This document shows positions 33,786 through 46,608 of a DNA stretch of 64,000 nt, in pieces. Within the stretch, counting starts at the first letter, position 1; each line of letters starts with the position of its first letter. The DNA is from Perkinsus olseni (taxonomy: Eukaryota > Perkinsozoa > Perkinsida). Where the stretch lies: NCBI GenBank assembly GCA_013115125.1, contig JABANN010000039.1, positions 45,187-109,186 of the forward strand, read 5' to 3'. Made by a program: the position numbers and the translations under genes. The notes below the pieces were generated by a model. That model did not search any database, was not told the DNA's origin, and worked only from the letters and a program-made list of their open reading frames with translations.

Positions 33786-36700
33786 TCTAGGTATCAGTCC
33801 AAGGAAGTGCCCATCTCCGAGCCATATAGCTCGAGTTCCGGAGTATGCTCCGGCCCAGGCCCCGCCACACGGGCGCGTAGAGACGACCACCAACAGCTAC
33901 GACACCCGTGCCATGCATGCTGTAGACCACGGGAAGTGTTAATGCACGAGTGATGGAGCTGGGTTTCAGAGGACCACCGGAGCTGCTGATATGGACCTGC
34001 CGCCTCCTCCGTTGAACGCGCCGGTCTCTCTGCCGAGGAGCTTCGACTTTCACAACTCAGTTGGAGGCGTCCCACAGCTCCCGGTGAGTCTTGCACTACG
34101 TACGGTGCGATTAATGAGATAGACTCGTCCCTCTCGCGGGAGAAAATTACTACGCGCATTGTCACTCTGGAGTAACTCCGAGCTACTACGCACGAAAGGC
34201 GGCCGTTGAAGGTACTGACGTCCAGTCACGCGTCGAGAGTGGCAGCCGGCGGCCTGCCGCCTATGCTTAGGAGCTCCAGTGGTGGGTTGTAGAGCAACTG
34301 TCAAATGCCTCCGTGCCTACTCATTCCGTGGGTCTGACTCATCAGATATCAGCGAGACAGCTTCTTACGGCTCATCTCCATCCAACTACGCCAGGTCGTC
34401 CGGTAGCAGTCCGGTGAAGCGACGCAGCGGCGGCGGCGGCCACCTTCATGTGCCGCTTAGTGAGCAGCTAGCCGCCTATCAGATCCGCTCAATCGTGCTC
34501 AGGTATGGCTGTAGGAGATACCCTCAGCTACAGCGGATCCAAAGTCGACACGTCATCGGTGCCTCGGCCAACGGGCCCATCGGAACCCGTTAGGCGTCGC
34601 GGTGGCCGCCGCTTCGAGACCGACAGGACCGGGGTCAGTCCTTGTTCCCTGCCCTCTTGATTCAGGCACACTGTGAGCTGGGTCATTTTTTCAGCTTCCA
34701 CCGCCGGCCTGTAGTGTGTACACGGCGATCGATAAGGGCAACGCCTCCTGCCGGTTCTTGAGATCGACCACTTACACTGTACCATCACCAGTCATCGGCT
34801 TCTCGCCTGCATATCCATACCGCAGGTGCCAGCCCAACAGTCGACAGCCCACAGCTCGGGAATCTCCCTTGGTATCATCGCACAGCCCTTCGCGGAGTTG
34901 TTCAATGATGAGAGAGACGTGCCGCTCATCAATTACGGGGAGGCGGGGCCGATGAGATGTCCTCGCTGTGAGTTCGAACCTTATGCCCGGCACGTCGAGC
35001 TCACGATTTTGTCTCAATGATGAGCTTTCTAAATCTCCCGTATGGCGACGGGAGATTGTAGAGCGGCCCGCTGCTCAGTAGCCGCACGACAGATACGAGG
35101 TTTTTAGGTAGGGCGTATGCCAATCCGGCGTTCCAGTGGATTGGTGGGGGCGATGAGTGCATCTGCAATTTCTGTAACTACGTGATGGAGGTCCCCCAAG
35201 TAAGCCCAGCTCCGGTAAATTAAGCGGCTCCGTCGGAGGGCCTCTAATGTCGACAAACCGGTGTCGGTCCGCCACTCCTAGACACTGCAAGTGAAAACTC
35301 ACCGCAGCTGAGTCCGCCGCGGGGTGAAGCGCTTGGTTGCACCAATTTACCCACTGAAGAATTTACCCTCCTGAAGTAGAAAATGCTGGCCTCGTAATGG
35401 TCGTAGCACGATACTTAGCACTCAGCTCACCTCATACCCGTCTCTGCATCGTCCATCACTTGACTATGGTCTGGTAGATACATCAATGTCCTGTCCCGAA
35501 TATGCGAGAGAGGCCAGAGCTCGAGTTCGGCAGCGTGGATTATGTGGCACCATCGGACTATCTGCGTAGCTAGCGCTGTGACATTACCAGTCGGCAGGGG
35601 AGCTTCAGGTCCCGATGGCTCCTCCACAGAACGCCCGCCGGGGTTCTGTTTTGTTGTTGACTGTGGATACTGCAGTGTAGGGGATCCTCTTACTGCTACT
35701 CACTCAGCCCGGATGTTCCCAGGTGGCCTCGGGGATGTTTCACCAGGTCATAGCCAGCATCCGAACGCTGCTTTCGTACATGCCGTCGTTGGCTGAGATA
35801 TGCTTCGTAGGCGCGGGGTCGGGATGAGAGCAGTGAAGAATTTCTCTGAGATCAGATATTTTTTGATGATGTTATTCATTTCTACCGTTTAAACTCGGCG
35901 GAGGTATCGGAGGAGATAGTGGTAGCGGACGTGGATGACCCGTTCCTCCCGATTCACGTGAGCCAGTGTTGCTTGGTGGCATGGGTGTTCCTTTGCTGTG
36001 TCAGGCGAGTGCATTATTCGTTAATCCTCATTCTAGTGAAGAGGCCATTCAGAGTTTGTTGGATCTTGTTATTCGAGAAGTAGAGTCTACGAAAAGTAAG
36101 CGGTCACTGCCGCTTGCAGCTCTCCTATGTGTCTCAGTGACGTTCTCAGGACCATCGGTATCTTGTGGGTCGGCAGCGCTCCAGGTTGCAATTGAATGCC
36201 TTGCTATGCACGGCGGTGGAAGCGTGATGATATTCTACGGTTTGTATTCACACATCTCGTGGGACTTCGTATGCTTTGCTAAGTTAGGCACTCATCCAGA
36301 TATCGGTATTGGTAGTTTGCGCCCGTCGCAAGGTATCATCCCTTCTCCACTATTAGACGGCACGGTTTTCTCTCGGCCGGCAGGTTCGACGGCAGTGAGT
36401 GACGAAAGTCCCGAGTGCAGGAAGTCTCAGTTGCAGCCACGGAATCCCGAGCTGTGGTCGCGTCTTCTGGCCAATTGCGTATCGAAGGCCGTAAGTTTGT
36501 ACTTGTGCCGTTCTGAACGAAGGCATTGACGTGGATGATGAGGACTGGCGTCAGGTTAGCGTTGACACGTTCCTTGCTGTGCCTTCATCTTCTGTGGACA
36601 ATAAGGATGCCCGTCTACCGACTCTCTGCTACCTCACAGCCAACACTGGAGGCAACATTCACATCTACCACTCCTTCAGTGTCGAAGACGTATGTTAATG

Positions 36701-39700
36701 TTGGCTCTTGGATCTCGCTGATCGAGTGTGGTGAGTACGGCGTGTGGAGTTTTGAAGCTTCAGGATGGAGAAGCTCTTCACTTCGATATTGCGCGAGCGG
36801 TTACCAAAGCAGCGGCCTACGGCTGTGTCGTCCGAGCCCGTAAGAACGGGGCACTTCCTCGTGTAACGAGGCTATGTTCCGAATGCGGGAAATCTGAAAC
36901 GTGAACGCTGAACGTCCGTGAGTCTCGCTTCGTTTTGCATGACAACGCTGTCGCTCACGGGCATGCTCCAGGAGAAGACACTGAGTGATGGTCAGTGATT
37001 AACTGCGTCTCGTGCGGCCCTCAGGGAGAGCAGGTCCTGCTTAGGTGCCTCAAGAGGCCTGTCTATCGATCGGTATCTGAGCAGATGGTCTCAGACAGCC
37101 ACACGGCATCCCGCTGTTCCTAATCCCCACGGAGGCTTCCTACTGCCGAAACTCGACTGTGATGCCGTCTTCGGGTATGGCTGGGTCACCCATCATTGGT
37201 GCGTTTCCTGTTCGAGCATAGATGCCTCATCATATCCCTTTGCTTAGTACTACAAAACTTTCTTCTCCTGAGCTGCGTCCTCGGGTACTGTTCCGTTGAA
37301 CGCTTTCCGTGATGCAGAGTCTCGATTATTCGCTTATCAGGTTCTCGCTGTATCTGGATGAGGGTCTCCAGGCAAGATACGCCTACTTTCAGCTGGCTGT
37401 ACTTCATCATAACGCGGAGGGAATGAGGTGACCCCTCGCCTGTTCGCTCGTGAGCGTATCTTATGGCTGGTTAAGGCTGCTGCTCGTTGCCTCCAATGGG
37501 GATCAAGACAAAGTGGCGTAGAATGCGTACTGTTCAGACTGTTGCGGGTACATACATTGCGATTATCCGTATCTACGAGCCTTTCGGCGGCATATCGATC
37601 ACCGGATGTGGAGTCATTAACGAACCTTCTGGCACGGCAAGCAGCTGAGGATATGCTCGCGACGGGACACTCTCCCAGGGTGAGCTCACAAATCGCGGGG
37701 AGCATTGCTATGTTCGCAATGTATCCTTGCCTCATCCTCGCCTTTCCTGTATCCTTGGGAAGTCGGGCATATCGGAAAAATGTTCTCATTATGATAAATT
37801 GTTGTATAGAATTGATCGAGAAAATCTTTTATGTACCTCTGTCGTATTTCCTGTTCTTTGATGACTTATTCTGACTGGATGGAAAGTAGGGCGGTCACAT
37901 GCCCTCTGCGTCGGTTAATCATGTTGCTTCGTCCTGGCTCGAAGGCCGAGAGCACTGTTCTAGATTCTAGACTGTAGAACGCTGAAGGAGTTTCGCGGAT
38001 TATCGGCCGACGAGGATCAGCTCTGACAACAGGTCTTCGGATGAATGCCAGCTTGAAAAAAGAGACGAGCTGCAGAGTCTGCGGGGGCGGCCGCAGCTGC
38101 TCGGTCATAGAGCTGGAGTGATATACCTTCCGGTGGCACTCCGTTGCCAGGTTAGTCTTCATTCAGAGGTCGGAATATTTGATGCTTCTCACTTCTAAAT
38201 CTTAAGTTGAGGCTCGACCGATGTGACAATCGAACTGCACGTTCTGGCCTTCTACGACGACTTGGTCATGTTCGGCGGGAAGAACCTGGCAGCCGCATTC
38301 CGGCATGCACTCCGCATTCCAGCCTCGGTCTGAGGCTTCAGAACCTCTAGGCTCTGAATTCCCATCAGCAAATAGGAACTGGCGAACCAGATTGGTCTGT
38401 TAGCGAGTCAAGAAGCCATTGATCCAGCGGCTCAAAAAGGAAACGTGATGTAAAATTGTGCTCCTTGGTACGATAGACATCACCAAGAGGGACATCTCCA
38501 CTCTAGCCGGCAAGATTTACGACCCTATCTGATTTCCTCGGCAGCACGCTTCATCGCTGACGACATCAGGCGAATGGCGGGAAGTGGCGGCTCACGGGAA
38601 AGACGAGTGGCCTTCATCGAGGATCACACCCAGAGACGATAGACAGGATAGTCTCTCCTGGAGAGAGCTTGCATTGAGTTACTCACGTTTACCGCAAAGA
38701 GGCTGATGGCATATCATATCATGATATCATGATGCCAGGGTAACATCTACGACACCTTTCAGATTAGTGCTCATGTTGAAGATTTAGTGTTGATTACGAC
38801 TCATTGATTAAATATTGTTTCCTTTGCGTCCTGTGGCACGGGACCTTTTCACAAAACGTGTTACCCGTTCTGAGGAACATCGCTCCTCGGGATAGTAACT
38901 GCGACACAATTGTGCGTGGAGAAACCGGCGCGAACACCGGTGGATTTGAAATCTATCTGAACGGCTCTATTATGATGCCTCAGGAGAAGCTGCTTGGACA
39001 ATGCAGTACCGTTCTGCACGCTTACAGAGTCAACTGCGCTTCTTACTCAGCGCCGAAGCACACAGGTTAGAGTCCACGCAAAAACCCGAACCGTGTCCTC
39101 CTGAGCGCGTCGGCAGTCTCTGTGATTCAGGTACACAGCTATTGCTACCAGAAACGCTGAAACTAATGCCCCTCTACATTGGGGGGTTACTAAAGGTGCG
39201 CCAATTAAGTCTCTCATGCTGGCTTGCTTTAACACGTGTGCCATTGTTTGTATTCATAGTTACCAGCTTTTCGACCTGCCGCGGATGTATCCATCGATGA
39301 GCGTTATGAATGTCTCATGAGTCTTCTCGGGTATGGCGTCGCTCAATCGACATACAGGGTCTATCCGAGAGTTTACAGTCTCCATGATATGTCGGTGAGA
39401 GTTTCTCGTGACGTAGCGTGGTGCCCTTGCTTCTCTTTGTCAGAGCGTTTGCGGTACTCCAACAGAAATAGAAGACAACATTTTTCTCCCGAGGACCGTA
39501 GCCGCGTCTGCTGCGCAAGCACGTAGACTGCCGTGGTGTTTCCGGGAAGATTTGTCGTTCAGATATCGGCAAGTGGGATCTACCTCGTTGATAACACTCA
39601 AGTCTTGCGACTGTATGTGGGCCCAGCGGTCAGCGAGGAAACTCTTCTTGAGTTATTCGGCACGCGGGGGATGGATGACTACGAGAATCCGGTGACTAAG

Positions 39701-40140
39701 AACTCTCTCATCGTTAGTAAGAACTTATCGGTTACATTACCGCAGATAGTATCACCCGAGACCAGCGATCTTGCATGCAGGATTTGGTGTATTATTCAGC
39801 AAATCCGGAAGGATAAGGGCTGTCATCCGTAAGCAACGGCGCCTCGTGCCTGCTGACATGTGACGGCCTTTCTTCATTAGATTCCAATCAGTTCGAGTAG
39901 CCCTGCTTAACACCCCGGAGGAAGCACGCCTGTTCGCAACTCTTAGTGAAGACAGAATCGGTGGTGAAATGAGCTACGTAGATCTCCTCTGCCACGTAAT
40001 TCCCCGGCGCACCGTGGATCCACCCCTTCGATTCACAGGCTTCGAGTCACTCGTTGCACCGCTATTTACCACTCATACCCCTCACAGGACACTTTTCCTC
40101 TTCGCTGCAGATACATCGACAGGTGAACGGCCGTAAATAG
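33786..40140 (+). CDS. SEC24: COPII coat subunit Sec24
   Basis: Selects cargo at ER exit sites with Sec23. A long gene with many short introns. In order: proline-rich N-terminus (PEYAPAQAPPHGRV, MDLPPPPLNAPVSLPRSFDF; 33830-34080) and Ser/Gly-rich part (to about 34660); SGISLGIIAQPFAEL and VPLINYGEAGPMRCPRC, then AYANPAFQWIGGGDECICNF, the zinc finger with CPRC and CICNFC pairs (34850-35190); the trunk start PPGFCFVVDCGYCSVG (about 35640), GMFHQVIASIRTLLSYMPS, VVADVDDPFLP, GSAALQVAIECLAMHGGGSV; CYLTANTGGNIHIYHSFS (about 36640); the AYFQLAVLHHNAEGM and RVHTLRLSVSTSL block (37380-37590); the helical LLLPETLKLMPLYIGGLLKV (about 39150); the gelsolin-like SGIYLVDNTQVLRLYVGPAV (about 39580); and the end GGEMSYVDLLCHIHRQ, stop TAG 40138-40140 after a 3' intron. 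Every expected domain is present. The start is unresolved. Confidence 0.9.
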
Positions 40141-40594
40141 CAGCTGACCTACCCGAAGTACACTACATGTTTTACCATGAACGTTCTATTGCCCGTCTCA
40201 ACTCGAGAATCAATCTTTGCTGTTCGAGGGCGAGACGGCGTCGTCGCAAGGCGAACGGATAACTAGTCGTAGTTGGCGTCGTCAGCTTGGCGATGCTCAA
40301 TCTCGAGCATGTTACACATTCAACATCATTTGATTCGCATCATACGGCTTGCTGTGAATGAGGGCCTTCCTGCGAGGCATAGGAGTCTGAGACTCCGAGC
40401 CTTATCAGAGTCTATGTACCAATAAGATGGTCCATTATCGTTTATAGTTATATGCCGCTTGATCGCACAGTGTGGTAGGGTGACAGTGCCCCAGCGTGAC
40501 GCTGCAACGGTTGGCAGTAGTGGTAGTGTCATAGTGCGATAGCGTCAGACTGCCACAGGGTCTGCCTCACCCCAGTTGGAGTGTAGCTCTCTCA
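40141..40594. other. Intergenic stretch with a short degenerate repeat
   Basis: About 450 bases between Sec24 and the HAD phosphatase. At 40470-40560 short related words (GGGTGACAGTG, GTGTCATAGTG, GCGTCAGACTG) recur, a degenerate repeat just upstream of the phosphatase start. No gene supported. Confidence 0.4.
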
Positions 40595-42159
40595 ATGAAT
40601 ACACCCTCTCCTTCTACACACGTGACCTCTGTACACGAGATCGTCGCTAATCACGATACCTTCATATTTGACTGTGACGGTGTCATCTGGCAAGGCGGTT
40701 GCCTGATACCCGGAGTTGACAAATTCTTGAGGAGTTTACAGAATGCTGGCAAAAAAGTGGGAGTAGTTTGTGACTGCGGTTGCTCGCGCTGAATGATTTT
40801 CTCCCTTGTAGTATGTTTTTGTGACGAACACGAGTTCGAGGTCCCGCGAGGGGATGTGGGCGAAATTCGCCGATCTCGGATTGGGCGGCATCTGCTCTAA
40901 GGAAATGATGTATCCGTCTTGCTACTTCACAGCGAGGGTTATTCAAAAGAGACATCCTAACGCTAGACGCATGTAGTGAGAATCTTTTAATTTGTCGCAC
41001 ACAATTCGAGCTTGAAGGTGTTTCAGTTATGTAATCGGAGGCAGCGGTCTCGTACAGGAGCTCGAATCGTTGGGGATCTCCTGCGTCACAGACCAGCATG
41101 AAGCCTGTAAGAATCAGCGTACGAGCCTCTGTCAACCCACACGATAGAGTCCCTTTAGCTGGAGTTTTGCGATTTGTATGGGGTCAGGGTGAGGGGTTTG
41201 ATTGCTGGATGAACAGGTGACGAGTCACTGACCGAAGAGAGGTTCAAGAGTATGGCGGAGGAGATGGCGCAGCCGTCCAGTGCAAAGATCGATGGGATTG
41301 TTGTTGGCTGGGACCTATCATTCTCGTTCAAACAGATCTGCAGGTGCGTCAGCTCATCAGTTGTCCGCCCGTGTAGAGTACGCGTCGCTCACATTGGTGT
41401 TTGACCGCTGTTGATGTGGCGACTCAGGGCCTCACTGGCATTCCAGTTGGCCGATGAGGACTTCTTCTTCTATGCAACTAATGACGATCCGTTTGACAGG
41501 ATAGGACCGTGGAAAATTCCTGCCACAGTGAGAACACACCCGGTGTCACTTTGGCCTTACCAATCTTGGCCTGGTTTCTAACATCATGCGGTTTTTCCCG
41601 ATCGGTAGTCAATTGCTGGTAAAATAGCTCAAAATATATGATGGCCAGGTCCACGCCTAGGGCTACTGCCGCTTGAATCATCTCAAGTTGAAATACTTGC
41701 GAGATCTCGCTGTTGAACCAATTGCATGCTTTATGCGGAGCTGCTCTGCGGTAGGGTACCATCCTGGCGTCACTGAATGCTGTGGCGAGGATCAGCGAGC
41801 GACCAGATGCCGAGGTTCTTGGGAAACCTAATCCGGAGTTCGTAGGCCCTTCTCCGACTGAACCTCACTGCTTCGTGGACTTCATTCAAGTCGCTATACA
41901 ATTGTCGTTTAGTTACAGTTCGTCATGGCCGAGCAACAGCTAGATGCGTCCAGGAGCGTGGTAATCGGAGATAGACTCGATACGGACATTCTCATGGCAA
42001 AGCGTGCTGGCGTTGCCTCGTGTTTGGCTCTTTCGGGATGCTGTTCGAAGGTTGACTTGGATAACAGTAGGTTCATAGAGCATGAGCGGAATAGTTGATT
42101 GCCACTTGTCAGGCAGCGTCGCACCGGACTACGTCATTGATAGTGTAGGAGCTGCATGA
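40595..42159 (+). CDS. PGP: HAD-family phosphoglycolate / 4-nitrophenyl phosphatase
   Basis: Member of the AUM/PGP branch of HAD phosphatases, which hydrolyses 2-phosphoglycolate and related phosphates in the cytosol. The ATG at 40595 starts MNTPSPSTHVTSVHEIVANH. Motif I is FIFDC-D-GVIWQG with the nucleophile and acid Asp pair. Motif II is VTNTSSRSREGM (about 40820). The cap contains KIDGIVVGWDLSFSFKQI (41285-41340). FFFYATNDDPFDRIGPWKI (about 41465) equals the family TN-D segment, and EVLGKPNPEF holds motif III. Motif IV is VVIGDRLDTDILMAKRAGV (41960-42020). It ends PDYVIDSVGAA with TGA 42157-42159. An intron at about 41529-41753 is large for this window. All catalytic motifs are kept, so it should be active. 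Several middle junctions (40800-41200) are approximate. Confidence 0.9.
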
Positions 42160-42390
42160 TCCTCGCGTTACTCTCTCTTGAATATCGCTTGGCGGGGGCG
42201 TTGCGTTGAGAGAGTTCTACTAATGGTTGACGGGCGAGTGTCGGAATATCGAGAAAACGCGATGTCTACGTAGTAACCATTTAGACAGCTGTGTTCGGGA
42301 TGCATCGTTGTGACACAAAGTTTGTGTATCACATCGTTTTACCTTCGGGAGCAGGCAAGCGAAATAATTTTCGAATGTTTAGCTAGCCAG

Positions 42391-43771
42391 ATGGATCGCC
42401 AGTTATGCTCCAGAGACGTAGCTTCGGGTTATTCCAGTATGGTCGAGATGAGTCCTCAATCCCCGTCAGCAGAGGTGCCGGATAAGGCAGCAGCTCCTAT
42501 AAGAGACATTCAACGTAAACTGAGCAAGGGGACCACCCCGGCAGCTTGCGGTGATGACTGGTGGCTGAGACTCTCCAGTGGAAAGGGGAGGGCACAAAGG
42601 CACTGAGTGATGGTAAGTCTTCCTAGGAAGCGGCATTGGTACACCTGTCTCGATTTTAATAGGAAGGAGAATCTCGTACCGCTCTGGGATGAAGGCCTTG
42701 GCTTCATGTTATTTGCGTTTCACTCGAACACACTGGACGCAGCTGGGCGAACGCTGGGCGACAAGGCCTGGTATTATTTCTCTCGCAGGTGAGTCTGAGA
42801 AGCTCAGCGACCGACTGCACGCGCTTATACGACTGATTCTCGTCACTGCCAACTGCCTATCCATTGACGTTGCTGAGGCGGCTGGATTGGAAGTGGCGAA
42901 GAATAAGGCGAAGTACCCTGCCGGTAGGAGCTTCCGGCGACCACACGGTGTCGCTCCAGCCTAGCCTCGTCTCAGAGGTTGTCAGAGGCTCCGCCGCTAA
43001 GTACAACGAGTATGACTCATATACTCCCCGAAAATGCCGAGTCGGCGGCGCCCGCGATGTGGAGACTCTCGAGCAGATGGCTGAAGAGATGACGCAGTTC
43101 GCCATAGATCGCGACTGGCTCCAGTATCACACGCCAAGGTGGTCTCGGGGCCTAGGTCTCGCCGTTCTCTGGACAGCTCCGAATTCTGTGCTGCTGTGAG
43201 TCGTCATGTTGGTATCAGGAATCTTACGCTGGCCCTGTGTGGGGAAGTTGGTGAGCTCTGTGAACTGCTGGCGGAACAGGATGGCACCAAGGAATGCTCG
43301 AACGATAGTCCGGAGGCCGAGGAAATATCCGACTGTCTGTTGTAAGCATCGTCGTTCGCCCCCTCCCGGTTGGCTCATTGCCGGACGGCGATGACAAGCG
43401 AGACAAAACCGTGCTGCGGCTCTGTTCCATCGACTTGAGGGTTATATATACCCCACTGTACCCGAAATCTTTCGAACGACTGAGTTGTGGAGTCCTCAGG
43501 TACGCTGTTCGTATAGTTTCCGTGTGCGGTTTAAGCCTAGACGTTGACAAGGTAATTGAAAACCAGTGATAACGAGCTTGCAGTCTTCCCGGCCTGCACG
43601 GGCCTTGTGTTATCATCGTCACGGCGCTCGTTCTCCAGCGATCGATGTACTCGCTACTGTCGGCATGTATGCTGGCGATGCTTGCGCCGGCGACTGCAGA
43701 ATGTGATGTTGTGTCGAACTCTAGAAGGGCTCAAGGAGGTCGATTATCCCCGCCTTGCATCACATCAGTGA
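42391..43771 (+). CDS. DCTPP1: dCTP pyrophosphatase-like protein with a second MazG half-module
   Basis: The C-terminal module is clearly dCTPase/MazG-like: ETLEQMAEEMTQFAIDRDW, HTPRNLTLALCGEVGELCEL with the EVGEL metal motif, EAEEISDCLLYAVRIVSVCG with the second EE..D metal motif, and a tail LKEVDYPRLASHQ to TGA 43769-43771. These enzymes cleave dCTP and modified dNTPs to monophosphates. Upstream, 42785-42925 reads GESEKLSDRLHALIRLILVT and DVAEAAGLEVAKNKAKYPAG, the second half of another MazG module, joined by a 52-base intron to VVRGSAAKYNEYDSYTPRK. The first half of that module was not found in the 42391-42780 exons, so it may be diverged or mis-spliced in my reading. The start is uncertain; ATGs at 42391, 42439 and 42448 are possible. 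Confidence 0.8.
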
Positions 43772-44584
43772 CCTGTCCAAGAACGATCCGCTGTCGGTAG
43801 AAATCCACGCACAGAGTGATGAGATATAACCAGCAGCGCGTCACGGCCCCTACGAACGCGTGCATACGAGTATGTAGCGTCAAGAGGCTTGGGGCATCCT
43901 CAGTCTGTCACAGTTGCCGGTGCTTAGCCTTCTGAATCCATGCCCTCCGCTTTGAGCAGGCCTCTCCTACCGCATCTATACGATGACCCGAACGAGAATG
44001 TTGAGAAGGTGACTGGTGCTCGTCGTTCCGAACGACTCGCTCGAAGCTGAGGATTCTCGAGTCTGTCTCCCGATATCGTTTTGGTAAAAGTGCCCACTTT
44101 AGCCGGCAATTCTATGCAGTAGCTTCCGGTCGATGCTAGCGGTCCTTAAGGGCTCTCACCTTAGCTGCTGTAGCGCTTCTGTGTCCACCGATACGCTAAG
44201 TGTTGGAGTCCCCGGCGTGCAGCACGCAGACCCTTGCTCCCTCTCGTGACGCGCCGGCGTATGAGACACGAGTCTTCCCTTCAGTGCTGTCTTGGTCGAA
44301 GACTACTTCTGCCGATGACATGCTCGTTAATCCTTTGCATACTGCTATATCCACTGTTGTATGCTCTAAAGTTGCCCTACGATCAGAGTAAGCTTTCCCT
44401 CACCTCCCCTGGCTTTGGAACTCTCTGATTGTGCCTTAGTGTGCTCGTTCATTAGCTCATTCAGGCGTCCGTGCCTTGGGGCTTAACAACGCCGTTTACG
44501 TTGATTCCATAACCGAACCGGTTGGATGCTCGCCGGAAGTCAGGTGAGAGCGTTGTGATTTCAAGTCTCGTCGTCAATGAATAG
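43772..44584. other. Stretch with a possible small exon
   Basis: About 810 bases before the gamma-glutamyl hydrolase core. At 43939 an ATG starts MPSALSRPLLPHLYDDPNEN with protein-like composition and stops after 36 codons unless spliced at the GTGACT donor. A second open frame at 44200-44391 may be another exon. It could be a small gene or the 5' part of the hydrolase gene; neither is shown. Confidence 0.3.
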
Positions 44585-46115
44585 ATGCTGGGATTGGAGA
44601 ACATTCAAGGACTGATAGCCTCGTCCGTATGCATAGGGTATCGCTCTTATCCCTGGCACATTCAGGCAGCTTGCTCTTCTGAGCGTGGCTTGGGCTTCAG
44701 GCGTCCCCTGGTTGGTGTCCTCACCCTACCGTGCGGGAAACGCTGTCTTTCTGGCGGTCGTGGCTACATTGCTGCGAGTTATGTTAAATGGCTAGAGGCG
44801 GCGGGAGCTCAGGTAACGGTTGTGTGGGAGCGTGCAATTTGTGTTTCCCTGCCCGGCCAATTACTCTGACGATAGGCGAATCGTCGATGCAGCAGTTTAG
44901 CCAACCAAACCGTATTGTCTACGCTAGCTGAGCGTTCAGGTCGTGCCCATCCCGCATTACGAGACGCACGAGCGTGTCTCGAAGCTGCTCAGAATGGTTT
45001 CAGGTGAGAATTCGAAAGTTAAGATGGCGGCATTGGGCTAGCCGACTTATCGCAATTTCGCGAGAGGGGGGTCGTCTATGTCGCCCTCAGGTGTATTGTT
45101 CACGGGCGGAGGTGACCAAGGGCCGCAATGGGACAAACTAACAGAATGGATTATAAAAGCTCGAGCCACTGAGGAACTCGCAGGGCTGCCCGTTTGGGGT
45201 ACTTGTCTAGGATTCGAGCGTCTTATTCGAATCGGTGAGTTCGTGCATCTAGCTGTCGCTGAGGGACTGCGTATCCGGTTCGTTCAGCGGCTGGAAATGA
45301 CTCAATTCTAGAATCAACACCTGGGGCTGACGATGTGAGCACCAAGGCGTAGCATGGACGTATAGTCGCATGGCTCGCTGAAGGTATCCTTACGACTGAA
45401 GTGGATCCAAGATGAGAATTCAGCCTTAGAGAGGGACAGCGGCGCTGCTAGGGCAAGCTGCGACCTAGCGAAGGGAGCATCTCAGGTCTCTATTCAGGCC
45501 ATGCACGCTACCTCTGTTCGGAATATGACATACAATCATCACGACTGGGGAGTCTGGTCTGACCAACTCTTGAGGTAGGTGCCTGACGATGATCCTGATA
45601 GCTTCATGCCGTAGGACAGACCGATTGTTAGATACCCTGAGGCTGAGAAGAATTTGAGAGTCCTAGCAACATCCAGAAGTCACGCTGTCGGAAAAGAATT
45701 TGTCGCCGTTGTCGAGGGTCGAAACGCCTTCGATGGCGTATGGGCAGTCCAAGTGAGATTGTGGTTGGCGCCATTGCAGTGGAGGTTGGGCATTACGAGC
45801 TACGTTACTCAGTTTCACCCGGAGAAGCCTTCCTTTGAGTGGAGCTCGAAGCTGGCTATCGATCACTCTCGCATTTCTGTCGAGGCGAACCGCTTCTTCG
45901 CAGACTTCTTCCTAAGCCGTGTGCGAGAACATCCTCCGCGCCGGGGGTGAGTTCCCGCATGGCTCTCAGCTCTCTACGGAAAGTTTCCCTCCCGTGCGGA
46001 ACATGTCAGTTGCTTGACGCCGTCCGAGGAAGCTTCGGTACTGATTTACAACTACCCACTCTATTTTACTGGTTGGATGGGCTCGCCCGGAGTGGATGCT
46101 CGCAAGGAAGGGTAG
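44585..46115 (+). CDS. GGH: Gamma-glutamyl hydrolase
   Basis: Cysteine hydrolase that trims poly-gamma-glutamate from folates, usually lysosomal or vacuolar. The core starts RRPLVGVLTLPCG (44696-44735) and GRGYIAASYVKWLEAAGAQ. After an intron comes VVPIPHYETHERVSKLLRM, then GVLFTGGGDQGPQWD. The catalytic Cys is in LPVWGTCLGFERL (45187-45225). A later exon has NMTYNHHDWGVWSDQL, and the His site is VTQFHPEKPSFEWSS (45810-45850). The tail SEEASVLIYNYPLYFTGWM (46030-46080) matches the last residues of animal GGH, and the stop is TAG 46113-46115. Catalytic residues are kept. The N-terminal exon with a signal peptide is not certain: ALLSVAWAS near 44680 is hydrophobic but in another frame. Some junctions (45240-45480, 45949-46000) are unresolved. 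Confidence 0.88.
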
Positions 46116-46526
46116 CTGCCCTGACCCGACCTGCTTGGTCTTCCCGCCGCTCTTATCATTCTATCGGGCGTCATTCTCGTACCAGGTATTTCACGGAGAC
46201 CTACTTCATATAACATACCGTACTTTCCAATAAAATCTGGGATCTTACCTTGCCAATGCAAGTAACTTTTTGGAAGTTCGCATACTTCTAAGAGGGCGGC
46301 GATACACGGGTTGGACCGTGCCCGAATGTCCCGAATGTCCATCGTGCTGAGATACAAATGTTCATTTTTGATGGTTTGATACCTTTGAGGCTATTGCGTT
46401 ACCGCGACCGTGTGAGTTGAGCATGTACCCCGGCTCTCAAGTGAAGGACAGGCCGTACACAAGCGTGGTTGGGGAAGTATACAGCGATTGGCGCACACAC
46501 GCGCTGTCATTATCGTACGTCACTAA
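46116..46526. other. Intergenic stretch
   Basis: Between GGH and the tRNA-Ser gene. Open frames here (46061-46357 minus) mostly overlap the GGH 3' end in antisense. Nothing further supported. Confidence 0.35.
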
Positions 46527-46608
46527 GACACTTTGGCCGAGTGGTTAAGGCGGCGGCCTGCTAAGCCGTTGGGCTCTGCCCGCGAGGGTTCGAATCCCTC
46601 AGGTGTCG
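46527..46608 (+). tRNA. tRNA-Ser (GCU)
   Basis: 82 bases with the long variable arm typical of tRNA-Ser. Acceptor GACACTT pairs with AGGTGTC with one G-T pair, discriminator G. The anticodon stem CGGC/GCCG encloses loop CTGCTAA, anticodon GCT. The T arm GAGGG-TTCGAAT-CCCTC is perfect. CCA not encoded. Confidence 0.96.
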
